This document shows, in pieces, positions 7,635 through 15,176 of a stretch of DNA of 64,000 nucleotides. The notes below the pieces were generated by a model. The model had not been told where the DNA came from and made no database searches. It saw only the letters and a program-made list of their open reading frames with translations. This DNA comes from Streptomyces sp. NBC_01754. Its GTDB lineage: Bacteria; Actinomycetota; Actinomycetes; Streptomycetales; Streptomycetaceae. The number at the start of each line of letters is the position of its first letter. Position 1 is the first letter of the stretch. The DNA lies in assembly GCF_035918015.1 (NCBI RefSeq), contig NZ_CP109132.1, positions 4,340,001 through 4,404,000 on the forward strand. Direction: 5' to 3'. The position numbers and the translations under genes are program-made.

Positions 7635-8324
7635 ATGAGCAACCGTGCACTTCTGGAGGTGATCGCTCTTGACGCGGAGGACGCGGTCGCGGCGCAGGCG
7701 GGTGGTGCCGACCGCCTCGAAGTGATCACCGACATGGCCGCCGACGGCCTGACGCCCTCCCCGAAGACCGTCGCGGAGATCGGGGCCGCGGTGGACATCC
7801 CCATGCGGGTCATGCTGAGGGTGGCGACCGGGTTCGCGGCAGGCGACATCGATGTACTCGTCGACAAGGTGCGCGAGATGCGGGCCGAGGGCGCCGAGGA
7901 GTTCGTCCTCGGCTTCCTGGACCAGGACGGACACGCGGACCTGGTGGCCGTCGAACGGCTCGTCGCCGAGATGAACGGCTGCCCGTGGACCTTCCACCGG
8001 GCGATCGACCGCGCCGTCGACCGCGACGTCCTGCGCAAGCACCTGGCCGACCTGCCGGGCCTGGACACCTACCTGACGGCAGGTGCGGCGACCGGTGTCG
8101 ACGACGGCATCCCGACCCTGCTGGCCGAGCAGGCCCGCTCCGGACAGCCCGGGTACGAGGCGCGGATCCTGGTGGGCGGCGGCCTCCGCCTGGACCACCT
8201 GCCCCGCCTGCGGGAAGGGGGTGTCGACGCCTTCCACATCGGCGGAGCGGCCCGGCCCGGCGGCTGGTCCCGCCCGGTGGACGCGGCGGCGGTACGGGAG
8301 TGGCGCGCGGCGATCGACGCGTGA
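7635..8324 (+). CDS. CutC family protein (TIM barrel, copper homeostasis annotation)
   Basis: This 229-residue protein belongs to the CutC family, a TIM barrel opening with LEVIALDAEDAVAAQAGGADRLEV, the conserved N-terminal strand and ligand loop. TFHRAID and the ILVGGGL strand are further family marks. CutC was named for copper tolerance in E. coli, but its biochemical role is unsettled and a sugar-phosphate-related activity has been suspected from its fold. The DasR-like site in the promoter and the nearby amino-sugar genes support a carbohydrate connection here. The ATG at 7635 has only a weak ribosome site. Confidence 0.85.
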   Translation: MSNRALLEVIALDAEDAVAAQAGGADRLEVITDMAADGLTPSPKTVAEIGAAVDIPMRVMLRVATGFAAGDIDVLVDKVREMRAEGAEEFVLGFLDQDGHADLVAVERLVAEMNGCPWTFHRAIDRAVDRDVLRKHLADLPGLDTYLTAGAATGVDDGIPTLLAEQARSGQPGYEARILVGGGLRLDHLPRLREGGVDAFHIGGAARPGGWSRPVDAAAVREWRAAIDA

Positions 8325-8470
8325 CGGACGCGGCGGCCGCCCGCTCCGGCCCGGGAACCGGCTGTACCGGTCCGCCCACCCGGGAACCTTCCTCGTGCAC
8401 GGTTCGTCACTCTGTGTGAGAAACGGGGAGGGGAGAGCCCATGAAGGTCGCACGGAGTGAAGAGAGCAGG

Positions 8471-8507
8471 GTGCCGGGACAGGCCGACCGAAGGCCGGTC
8501 CCGGCAC
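8471..8507. terminator. Inverted-repeat terminator between cutC and helD
   Basis: GTGCCGGGAC (8471-8480) pairs perfectly with GTCCCGGCAC (8498-8507), and the 17-base loop holds an inner GGCC/GGCC pair. It lies between two convergent genes, six bases from the helD stop, and could stop transcription from both sides. Confidence 0.7.
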
Positions 8508-8512
8508 GACGG

Positions 8513-10612
8513 TCAGCCGAGCCGCTCCGGCAGGGGCGCCGCGTGCAGGACCACCAGACCCGACACGGCCCGGGTCAGTGCCACGTACAGGCGGCGCAGA
8601 CCGGTGCGTTCGTCGGGCTCGCCGTCGACCACGGCGGCCGGCTCGTCCAGCACCACGTAGTCGTACTCCAGACCCTTCGCCAGCGAGGCCGGGACCAGCG
8701 TCAGCCGGGAGCCGGCCGTCGTCTCCTCACCGGGGGAGAGGTGGCTGTGGCCCGCCGCCGTGAGAGCGGCCGCCAGGGCCGGGATCCGGGCGTCGGCGGC
8801 GATCAGACCGATCGAACCCTCGTGGCGCAGCGACTCCTCGCAGGCCGCGACCACCGCCGCGTCCAGCGCGTCCGCGCCCGCCACCTCCCGTACGGACAGC
8901 GAGCCGGGCGTCTCACGCACCGACTCCACCGGGGCCAGACCGGGCGAGATCGCGGGGAGCAGCCGCGAGGCGTACGCGATCACCTCGCGCGGCACACGGA
9001 AGCCGGCCGTCAGTTCCTCCACCACAGCGTCCGCCTTGCCGAGGTGGAACAGCGCCCGCTCCCAGCTCGCCGTCGACCACGGCGTCGTCCCCTGCGCCAG
9101 GTCACCGAGCACGGTCGCCGACCCGGTGGAACAGCGCCGGCCCACCGCGCGGTACTGCATCGGCGACAGGTCCTGGGCCTCGTCGACGACGACATGGCCC
9201 AGCGAGCGTGTACGGGCCACCAGATCGGTTGCCTCGTCGACGAGGACCGCGTCCGCCGCGGTCCACTTCACCGACTTCACGCTGCGGGCCGGCTTCACCA
9301 TCAGGATCCGCCTCCGCTCCTCCTCGGTGAGGATCCCCTCCGCGTGCGCGTCCAGGAAATCCGCGTCCGTCAGCAGCCGCAGCACCAGCTTCGCCGGGTC
9401 CACCGCCGGCCAGATCGCCTTCACCGCCGCCTTCACCGCGGGATTGCGGGCCACCGCGTTCTGCACCCGGTCGTCCGGGGCCTCACCGGCCTCCTCCATC
9501 CGTACGAGGACGGCGTGCGCGATCCGCTGCGGAAGCGCCTCGTGGGCCGCGCCGTACCGCATGTCGCGGGCCAGCAGCTCCGTCACCATCTCCTCGATCT
9601 CGTACGCCGGTACCCGCCAGCGCCGCGAGCCGCGCACCACCACGACCGGTTCCGTCGGCGGGGTGACGTGGGAGCGGAGCGCCCGGCGCAGCACCTCGGC
9701 CATCCGGGCGTCGCCCTTCACCACGGCGGCCCCCGCCTCGTCCGTGCCGCGCACCTCGACGTGGGCCGTCACCAGGTCCTCGACGGTGGCCTGCTTCACC
9801 GCCAGCTCACCGAGCGCGGGCAGCACCTGCTCGATGTAGTGGAGGAAGGACCGGTTCGGGCCGATGACGAGGGTGCCGGTGCGGGCGAGCCGCTCGCGGT
9901 GCGCGTACAGCAGGTAGGCGACCCGGTGCAGACCCACGGCCGTCTTCCCGGTGCCGGGTCCCCCCTGCACACAGACCGTCCCGCCGAGCCCGCTGCGGAC
10001 GATCTCGTCCTGCTCCGGCTGGATCGTCGCCACGATGTCGCGCATCGGCCCGACGCGCGGCCGCTCGATCTCCGCCTGGAGGAGACGGCTGGTCTGCTCG
10101 GTCTCGGCCGGATCGGTGAGGTGCTCGTCCTCGTAGGCGGTCAGCTCGCCGCCCGTGTAGCCGAAGCGGCGCCGCCGGTCGACGTCCAGGGGCCTGTTCC
10201 TGGAGGCCTGGTAGAACGGCTGGGACACCGGGGCGCGCCAGTCGATGACCATCGGGCCGCCGTGCGCGTCGTGGACGTGGCGCCGCCCGATGTAGAAGCG
10301 CTCGCCCTCGCCCCCTTCGGCGGCCTCGCCGCCCACCGGACGCAGATAGTCCAGGCGGCCGAAGAACAGCGGCGTGTGTGCCAGATCGGCCAGTGCCTTG
10401 ATCCGGTCTTCCATCTGGGTCTGGAGGACAGCGGCGTTGACCCAGTTCGCGGTGACGTCGCGGATGTCCAGGGCCTGCACGTCCTCGCGCATGGCACGCA
10501 GCGCGGCACGGGACGCGGCCAGGTGGGCGCGTTCGCTCGCGAGGGGATCGCCGGATGCTCCGGCCGCCGCTGTCTCGGGTTCGGTGGTGGTTGTCGCTTC
10601 GTGCGCGGGCAC
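8513..10612 (-). CDS. HelD/HelR-type UvrD-like helicase, RNA polymerase-associated
   Basis: This 699-residue superfamily-1 ATPase has the HelD layout: an N-terminal coiled segment (about 25-80), the family stretch GGPMVIDWRAPVSQPFYQAS (about 118-137), Walker A GGPGTGKT (217-224), a Walker B region VVVDEAQDLSPMQ, a GFRVPREVI motif and the C-terminal helicase motif LYVALTRA. HelD proteins recycle RNA polymerase by removing it from DNA; actinobacterial HelR can also displace rifamycins. Which of these applies is not decidable from sequence. The GTG at 10612 has GGAGG at the right distance. A promoter (-35 TTCGAC, -10 TACAAT) lies about 200 bases upstream. Confidence 0.88.
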   Translation of the reverse strand: MPAHEATTTTEPETAAAGASGDPLASERAHLAASRAALRAMREDVQALDIRDVTANWVNAAVLQTQMEDRIKALADLAHTPLFFGRLDYLRPVGGEAAEGGEGERFYIGRRHVHDAHGGPMVIDWRAPVSQPFYQASRNRPLDVDRRRRFGYTGGELTAYEDEHLTDPAETEQTSRLLQAEIERPRVGPMRDIVATIQPEQDEIVRSGLGGTVCVQGGPGTGKTAVGLHRVAYLLYAHRERLARTGTLVIGPNRSFLHYIEQVLPALGELAVKQATVEDLVTAHVEVRGTDEAGAAVVKGDARMAEVLRRALRSHVTPPTEPVVVVRGSRRWRVPAYEIEEMVTELLARDMRYGAAHEALPQRIAHAVLVRMEEAGEAPDDRVQNAVARNPAVKAAVKAIWPAVDPAKLVLRLLTDADFLDAHAEGILTEEERRRILMVKPARSVKSVKWTAADAVLVDEATDLVARTRSLGHVVVDEAQDLSPMQYRAVGRRCSTGSATVLGDLAQGTTPWSTASWERALFHLGKADAVVEELTAGFRVPREVIAYASRLLPAISPGLAPVESVRETPGSLSVREVAGADALDAAVVAACEESLRHEGSIGLIAADARIPALAAALTAAGHSHLSPGEETTAGSRLTLVPASLAKGLEYDYVVLDEPAAVVDGEPDERTGLRRLYVALTRAVSGLVVLHAAPLPERLG

Positions 10613-10810
10613 GGTGTTGCCTCCGGCTTTCGACACAGGACGGCGGACCGCGCGCACGGCACGGCCCGCTGGGGACACTCACGGATGCGTACGCGCTGGC
10701 CGCGTACGACTGTTGTCGGCCGGTTTCCGTCCGGTCGGCGGCGCTCCCCCGGCTGCCGGCCGCCGCTGGGGCGGGCCGGTACCACGGTGCGGGAGGCGGG
10801 CAGACCGGCG

Positions 10811-10840
10811 ATTGTATCGATCCCGGGGGACGAGGTCGAA
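10811..10840 (-). promoter_or_regulatory. Promoter of the helD-type gene
   Basis: Read on the minus strand, TTCGAC (10835-10840) and TACAAT (10811-10816) are separated by 18 bases, a good vegetative-type promoter. It predicts a leader of about 190 bases before the GTG at 10612. Confidence 0.5.
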
Positions 10841-10910
10841 CGGATAACGCTGACCGTCCATCGCGTGGGGAACCCCGGTGGGCGGGGGCGACCCGGTGAG
10901 GCACGGGCGA

Positions 10911-10995
10911 CCCCGTAGGGAACGGGCCACCGTTCGGGACACGGGAACCCCGTAGGGAACGGGTGCGCTCGCCCGTCCGCCCCGTAGGGGACGGT
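10911..10995. repeat. Three spaced copies of a CCCCGTAGGGAACGGG element
   Basis: Copies lie at 10911-10926, 10948-10963 and 10980-10995 (the last with two changes), 32-37 bases apart, in the 461-base region between the helD start and a small ORF. A looser relative occurs just upstream around 10890. They may be regulator sites or simple local duplications; no gene is supported in this gap. Confidence 0.65.
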
Positions 10996-11073
10996 ATGGC
11001 ACCTGGGGTCTACCCGCGCCACCGCCCACTTCCGTCCCGGGGCCGATGCCCCGGCGGGCGGGCGCGACGCACC

Positions 11074-11274
11074 ATGGAACACATGACCACGACCTACCTG
11101 AACCCCAGCAGCACCGGCCCCGCGCACGGCGCACGCACGGCCGCCGGTCACCCACGCGGCCACCGCGTCGGGGACGCGCTGCGCGCCGTCGGCGTCTTCG
11201 CGCGCACCGCTTTCGGGGTGGCCGTCCTCGGCGAGTTCGCCGAAGAGGCCGGCGTCGTCCGACGCCACCACTGA
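11074..11274 (+). CDS. Small hypothetical protein
   Basis: This is a 66-residue ORF (63 from the second ATG at 11083). The first 30 residues are rich in Thr, Gly, His and Arg; the second half, GDALRAVGVFARTAFGVAVLGEF, is an amphipathic or weakly hydrophobic helix. Small basic proteins of this kind recur in Streptomyces, but I cannot name a family. It is isolated between the minus-strand helicase genes, and its 3' end is followed by a 14-base direct repeat that includes the XPB gene end. Coding status is likely but unproven. Confidence 0.5.
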   Translation: MEHMTTTYLNPSSTGPAHGARTAAGHPRGHRVGDALRAVGVFARTAFGVAVLGEFAEEAGVVRRHH

Positions 11275-11343
11275 GCACACCCGCCGCTCCCGCGGAGGGA
11301 CCGGTCAGCTCTCCGGCTCGGTTCTCCGGACCGGTTCCCCGGG

Positions 11344-12999
11344 TCAGCTCTCCGGGTCGTGCTCCGTGAGGAGTTCGTCCGCGTCGACGATCCGGTACGC
11401 GTACCCCTGCTCCGCCAGGAACCGCTGGCGGTGCGCCGCGAAGTCCTGGTCGACCGTGTCGCGGGCGACCACCGAGTAGAACCGGGCCTCGTGCCCGTCC
11501 GCCTTCGGCCGCAGCACCCGGCCGAGCCGCTGCGCCTCCTCCTGGCGCGACCCGAACGTCCCGGAGACCTGGATGGCGACCGTCGCCTCCGGCAGGTCGA
11601 TGGAGAAGTTCGCGACCTTCGACACCACGAGCACACTGATCTCGCCCTGCCGGAACGCCTCGAACAGCTTCTCGCGCTGCGCGTTGCTGGTCTCGCCCTT
11701 GATCACGGGGGCGTCCAGGTGTTCACCCAGCTCGTCGAGCTGGTCGATGTACTGCCCGATGACCAGGGTCTGCTCGCCCCGGTGTTTGCGTACGAGCGCC
11801 TCGGTGACCTTCCGCTTCGTCGCGGTCGTCGCGCAGAACCGGTACTTCTCCTCGGTCTCGGCGGTCGCGTACGCCAGCCGCTCCGAGTCGGTGAGGTTGA
11901 CACGGACCTCGACGCAGTCGGCGGGCGCGATGTAGCCCTGTGCCTCGATCTCCTTCCACGGGGCGTCGAAACGCTTGGGCCCGATGAGCGAGAAGACGTC
12001 CGACTCACGGCCGTCCTCACGCACCAGCGTCGCCGTGAGCCCGAGGCGCCGCCGGGCCTGGAGGTCGGCGGTGAACTTGAAGACGGGGGCGGGCAGCAGA
12101 TGCACCTCGTCGTAGATCACCAGGCCCCAGTCGCGGGAGTCGAACAGCTCCAGGTGCGGGTAGACGCCCTTACGACGGGTGGTCAGCACCTGGTAGGTGG
12201 CGATGGTGACCGGACGGATCTCCTTGCGCGTACCGCTGTACTCGCCGATCTCTTCCTCGGTCAGCGAGGTCCGCTTCACCAGCTCGTGCTTCCACTGCCG
12301 GGCCGAGACGGTGTTGGTGACGAGGATCAGCGTGGTCGCCTTGGCCTCCGCCATCGCACCCGCGCCGACCAGCGTCTTCCCCGCGCCGCAGGGGAGCACC
12401 ACGACACCGGAACCGCCGTGCCAGAACCCGTCGACGGCCTGCTTCTGGTACGGCCGCAGCGACCAGCCGTCCTGAGCGAGGTCGATCGGGTGCGCCTCGC
12501 CGTCGACGTACCCGGCCAGGTCCTCGGCCGGCCAGCCCAGTTTCAGCAGCGTCTGCTTGATCTGCCCGCGCTCGGAGGGGTGCACGGCCACGGTGTCCGG
12601 GTCGATACGGGCGCCCACCAGCGGCTGGACCTTCTTCGAACGGAGGATCTCCTCCAGCACCGGCCGGTCGGTGCTGGTCAGCACCAGCCCGTGCACCGGG
12701 TGCTTGGACAGGGTGAGCCGGCCGTACCGCGCCATCGTCTCGGCGATGTCGACGAGCAGCGCGTGCGGCACGGGGTAGCGCGAGTACTCCACGAGCGCGT
12801 CGACGACCTGCTCGGCGTCGTGGCCCGCCGCGCGGGCGTTCCACAGGCCGAGCGGGGTGACCCGGTAGGTGTGGATGTGCTCGGGCGCACGCTCCAGCTC
12901 CGCGAAGGGGGCGATGGCACGACGGCAGGCCTCGGCCTGGTCGTGGTCGACCTCGAGGAGCAGCGTCTTGTCGCTTTGGACGATGAGGGGTCCGGTCAC
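11344..12999 (-). CDS. XPB/Ssl2-type DNA repair helicase
   Basis: This 551-residue protein has the bacterial XPB layout: an N-terminal damage-recognition-like domain (about 1-160), RecA-like domain 1 with Walker A LPCGAGKTLVGA (about 200-210) and the DEVH box in VIYDEVHLLP, then the Ser-Ala-Thr equivalent GLTATLVRED. RecA-like domain 2 carries VSKVANFSIDLPEA and QRLGRVLRPK (motif VI). It unwinds DNA 3' to 5', probably in repair. The GTG at 12999 is preceded by an AAAGGG ribosome site and gives the family length. It is divergent from the uracil-DNA glycosylase gene. Confidence 0.93.
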   Translation of the reverse strand: MTGPLIVQSDKTLLLEVDHDQAEACRRAIAPFAELERAPEHIHTYRVTPLGLWNARAAGHDAEQVVDALVEYSRYPVPHALLVDIAETMARYGRLTLSKHPVHGLVLTSTDRPVLEEILRSKKVQPLVGARIDPDTVAVHPSERGQIKQTLLKLGWPAEDLAGYVDGEAHPIDLAQDGWSLRPYQKQAVDGFWHGGSGVVVLPCGAGKTLVGAGAMAEAKATTLILVTNTVSARQWKHELVKRTSLTEEEIGEYSGTRKEIRPVTIATYQVLTTRRKGVYPHLELFDSRDWGLVIYDEVHLLPAPVFKFTADLQARRRLGLTATLVREDGRESDVFSLIGPKRFDAPWKEIEAQGYIAPADCVEVRVNLTDSERLAYATAETEEKYRFCATTATKRKVTEALVRKHRGEQTLVIGQYIDQLDELGEHLDAPVIKGETSNAQREKLFEAFRQGEISVLVVSKVANFSIDLPEATVAIQVSGTFGSRQEEAQRLGRVLRPKADGHEARFYSVVARDTVDQDFAAHRQRFLAEQGYAYRIVDADELLTEHDPES

Positions 13000-13157
13000 G
13001 CGCGTCGGCCCTTTCTGGTCTGCCTGTGCCCTGCTGCTGGGGTCCGCCGCCGGGCGGCCGCGAACGGCCAAACGTCCAGTGTGCCGCATCGCGGCCGCGA
13101 CCGGGCGGCCGCGCGGGCCCCGCTCGTGCGGCCCGGCCACCCTCTAGCGTGGGCGGT

Positions 13158-13961
13158 ATGGACGAAGCGGAAGCAGTAGATCCGGAGCCGCGCCCCGACG
13201 ACCGGGGCTTTCCGGCGTACCAGGCCTCCCGCTGCGGTGGTCTGGCGGAGCTGGACACGCTCGTCACCGGCTGCCGGGCCTGCCCCCGCCTGGTGGCCTG
13301 GCGGGAGGAGGTGGCGCAGGTCAAGCGCGCGGCCTTCCGTGACTGGGACTACTGGGGGCGGCCCGTGCCGGGTTTCGGGCCTCCGGACGCGACGGTGGCC
13401 GTGGTCGGGCTCGCGCCCGCCGCGCACGGCGGCAACCGGACCGGCCGGATGTTCACCGGCGACCCGACCGGCGACTTCCTCTTCGAGGCCCTGCACGCCG
13501 TGGGCCTGGCCTCACAGCCCACCTCCGTCCACGCGGAGGACGGGCTCACCCTGCGCGGCGTACGGCTCACCTCCCCCGTGCACTGCGCGCCGCCGGCGAA
13601 CCGTCCCACCCCGCTGGAACGCGACACCTGCCGCCCGTGGCTGGCGGCCGAGCTGGAACTGCTGAGCCCGGGACTGCGCGCGGTGGTGGTCCTCGGCGGC
13701 TTCGGGTGGCAGGCGCTGCTCCCCGTACTCGCCGACGCGGGCCGGCACCTCCCCCGCCCGCGCCCCGTCTTCGGCCACGGCGCGCACGTCGTGCTGCCCG
13801 CCACGGACGGCGGACGGGAACTGCACCTGCTGGGCAGCTACCACCCGAGCCGGCGCAACACGTCCACCGGCCGGCTGACCATGCCGATGCTGGTCGACGT
13901 GCTCCGGGAGGCGGCGGCGGTCGGGGGGCTCGGACCGCCCGGATACAGCAGCCGACCGTAG
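13158..13961 (+). CDS. Type-5 uracil-DNA glycosylase (UdgB family)
   Basis: This 267-residue repair enzyme removes uracil and other deaminated bases from DNA. The N-terminal cysteines (GCRACPRLVAWREEVA, about residue 40) are iron-sulfur cluster ligands. The active-site block VVGLAPAAHGGNRTGRMFTGD lies at about 89-109 and the C-terminal motif SYHPSRRNTSTGRLT near 240. Absence of Asp or Asn in motif 1 (GLAPAAHG) is characteristic of family 5. A TAGCGT -10-like hexamer seven bases before the ATG predicts a leaderless mRNA. It is divergent from the XPB helicase, so two repair genes share one promoter region. Confidence 0.92.
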   Translation: MDEAEAVDPEPRPDDRGFPAYQASRCGGLAELDTLVTGCRACPRLVAWREEVAQVKRAAFRDWDYWGRPVPGFGPPDATVAVVGLAPAAHGGNRTGRMFTGDPTGDFLFEALHAVGLASQPTSVHAEDGLTLRGVRLTSPVHCAPPANRPTPLERDTCRPWLAAELELLSPGLRAVVVLGGFGWQALLPVLADAGRHLPRPRPVFGHGAHVVLPATDGGRELHLLGSYHPSRRNTSTGRLTMPMLVDVLREAAAVGGLGPPGYSSRP

Positions 13962-14022
13962 GGGGCCGCCGCCCGGCCGCCGCCCCGCCCAACGACATGG
14001 TTCGATGCTCGGAGGAGGCGCC

Positions 14023-14840
14023 ATGCTGCTTCGGTTCCAGGTCACGAATCACGCGTCGCTCCTGGAGCAGCAAGAGCTTTCCCTGGTGGTGGCGCACCCC
14101 AGTTCGTTCGCGGTCGACTTCGTCCCGGGCGGGGTGCACCACCAGTTCGGATTCTCGGTGAACGACGACCGGGTGACGGAGGAATGGCTCTACTACTACC
14201 CGGAGGGCCGACAGCGGCGGCTGTACGAGCGGCGGGACGACGGCGACGTCACGTTCGGGCGCCGGCTCACCGGGCGACGCAAGCTCATCGCCGAACTGCT
14301 GCGCCCCAACAGCCTCTACCTCTCGGTCGCCGCGGCCCAGGGCCATGAGCAACTGGGAGAGGTCTTCCGGTGGTTCCGTTCGGGCCTGCGGATGGCGACG
14401 GACCACGACTTCCCCCATCGCCTGGACCACACCGTCCGGCTCTCTCGGGCCGACGGGGAGCGGGCGTCCGCGGCCCTCGTGACGGCCATGCTGTGATTCG
14501 CCGATCTCGGCGTCACGGGACTGGACGTCAAGGAGTGGGACGAGGCGGTCCTCGGGGACCGCAAACGCATCACCAGGCGCTGCATGGGCACTGGGTGACA
14601 AGGTCAGGGTGCAGGAGGACAGCAAGCAGAGGACCAGGGTCGAGCACCGGACGGACGACGGGGTGTTCCCCCTGGACCTCAAGGAGGAGTCGAGCGGTAC
14701 ACGCACCTGGATCGGGCTCGTCGGCCCGGTCGTCACGACGCTCACGGACGGCGGGGTGCTCTGTGTCGACGAACTCGACGCCCGGCCGCACCCGTACCTG
14801 GTCGACGCTCTGGTCGGAATGTTCCAGTCGGCCCGCCGGG
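14023..14840 (+). pseudogene. Degraded AAA15/OLD-like ATPase gene with Walker A deleted
   Basis: The start is well formed (GGAGGAG then ATG at 14023) and MLLRFQVTNHASLLEQQELSLV is the classic opening of AAA15-type ATP-binding proteins (COG1106). The Walker A loop and about 75 residues that normally follow are missing: LVVAH runs straight into PSSFAVDFV in frame. The frame continues through RPNSLYLSVAA to a TGA at 14494-14496, resumes in the same frame as FADLGVTGLDVKEWDE, and stops again at 14596. A frameshift then puts the C-terminal part, with EESSGTRTW and the Walker B stretch GGVLCVDELDAR, in another frame up to about 14840. The gene cannot make an active ATPase. Confidence 0.85.
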
Positions 14841-15155
14841 GACCGGACTGCCGGCCGTCCGGTGGGCCTCGGACCACACCCTGCCGGCCCTGGGGGACGA
14901 GTACCAGGACGAGCCCACCCGGACCAACGCGCGCCTCAGCGACGGCGTGGGCTTCGAGTGCGAGGGACGGTGCAGAAGGACGAGACGGGCCAGCCGGTGG
15001 TGGTGATGCTCTGCGAGCAGGACGGGACCAGGGTCGAGGACGAGAACCGGCTCGGTGAGATGGAGCGGAACGGGGACACCCTGACCGTGAAGTGGAAGAA
15101 GGGCGCCACCGGCACGGACACCTTCGAGCGCCTCCTGGACGTGGACCCCGCCTGA
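14841..15155 (+). pseudogene. Frameshifted gene remnant of unknown family
   Basis: Two reading frames look protein-like when joined. One frame reads LPALGDEYQDEPTRTNARLS and ends near FECEG; the frame ending at 15155 then continues TVQKDETGQPVVVMLCEQDG and on to the terminal LLDVDPA. A single missing base near 14967 would rejoin them. It follows directly on the broken ATPase and has no start of its own, so I read it as a second fused fragment. I do not recognise the family. The convergent helicase-associated gene ends 22 bases away. Confidence 0.55.
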
Positions 15156-15176
15156 CCGTGTCCCGGTGACGCCACG

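Noticed and set aside
8441..10918. An 825-codon open frame on the plus strand opposite helD
   Set aside because: The opposite strand encodes a clear HelD-type helicase with all motifs; the plus frame has none.
10613..11073. Rifamycin-associated element upstream of the helD-type gene
   Set aside because: I saw no long GC-rich inverted repeat of the expected kind near the promoter; only spaced direct repeats are present.
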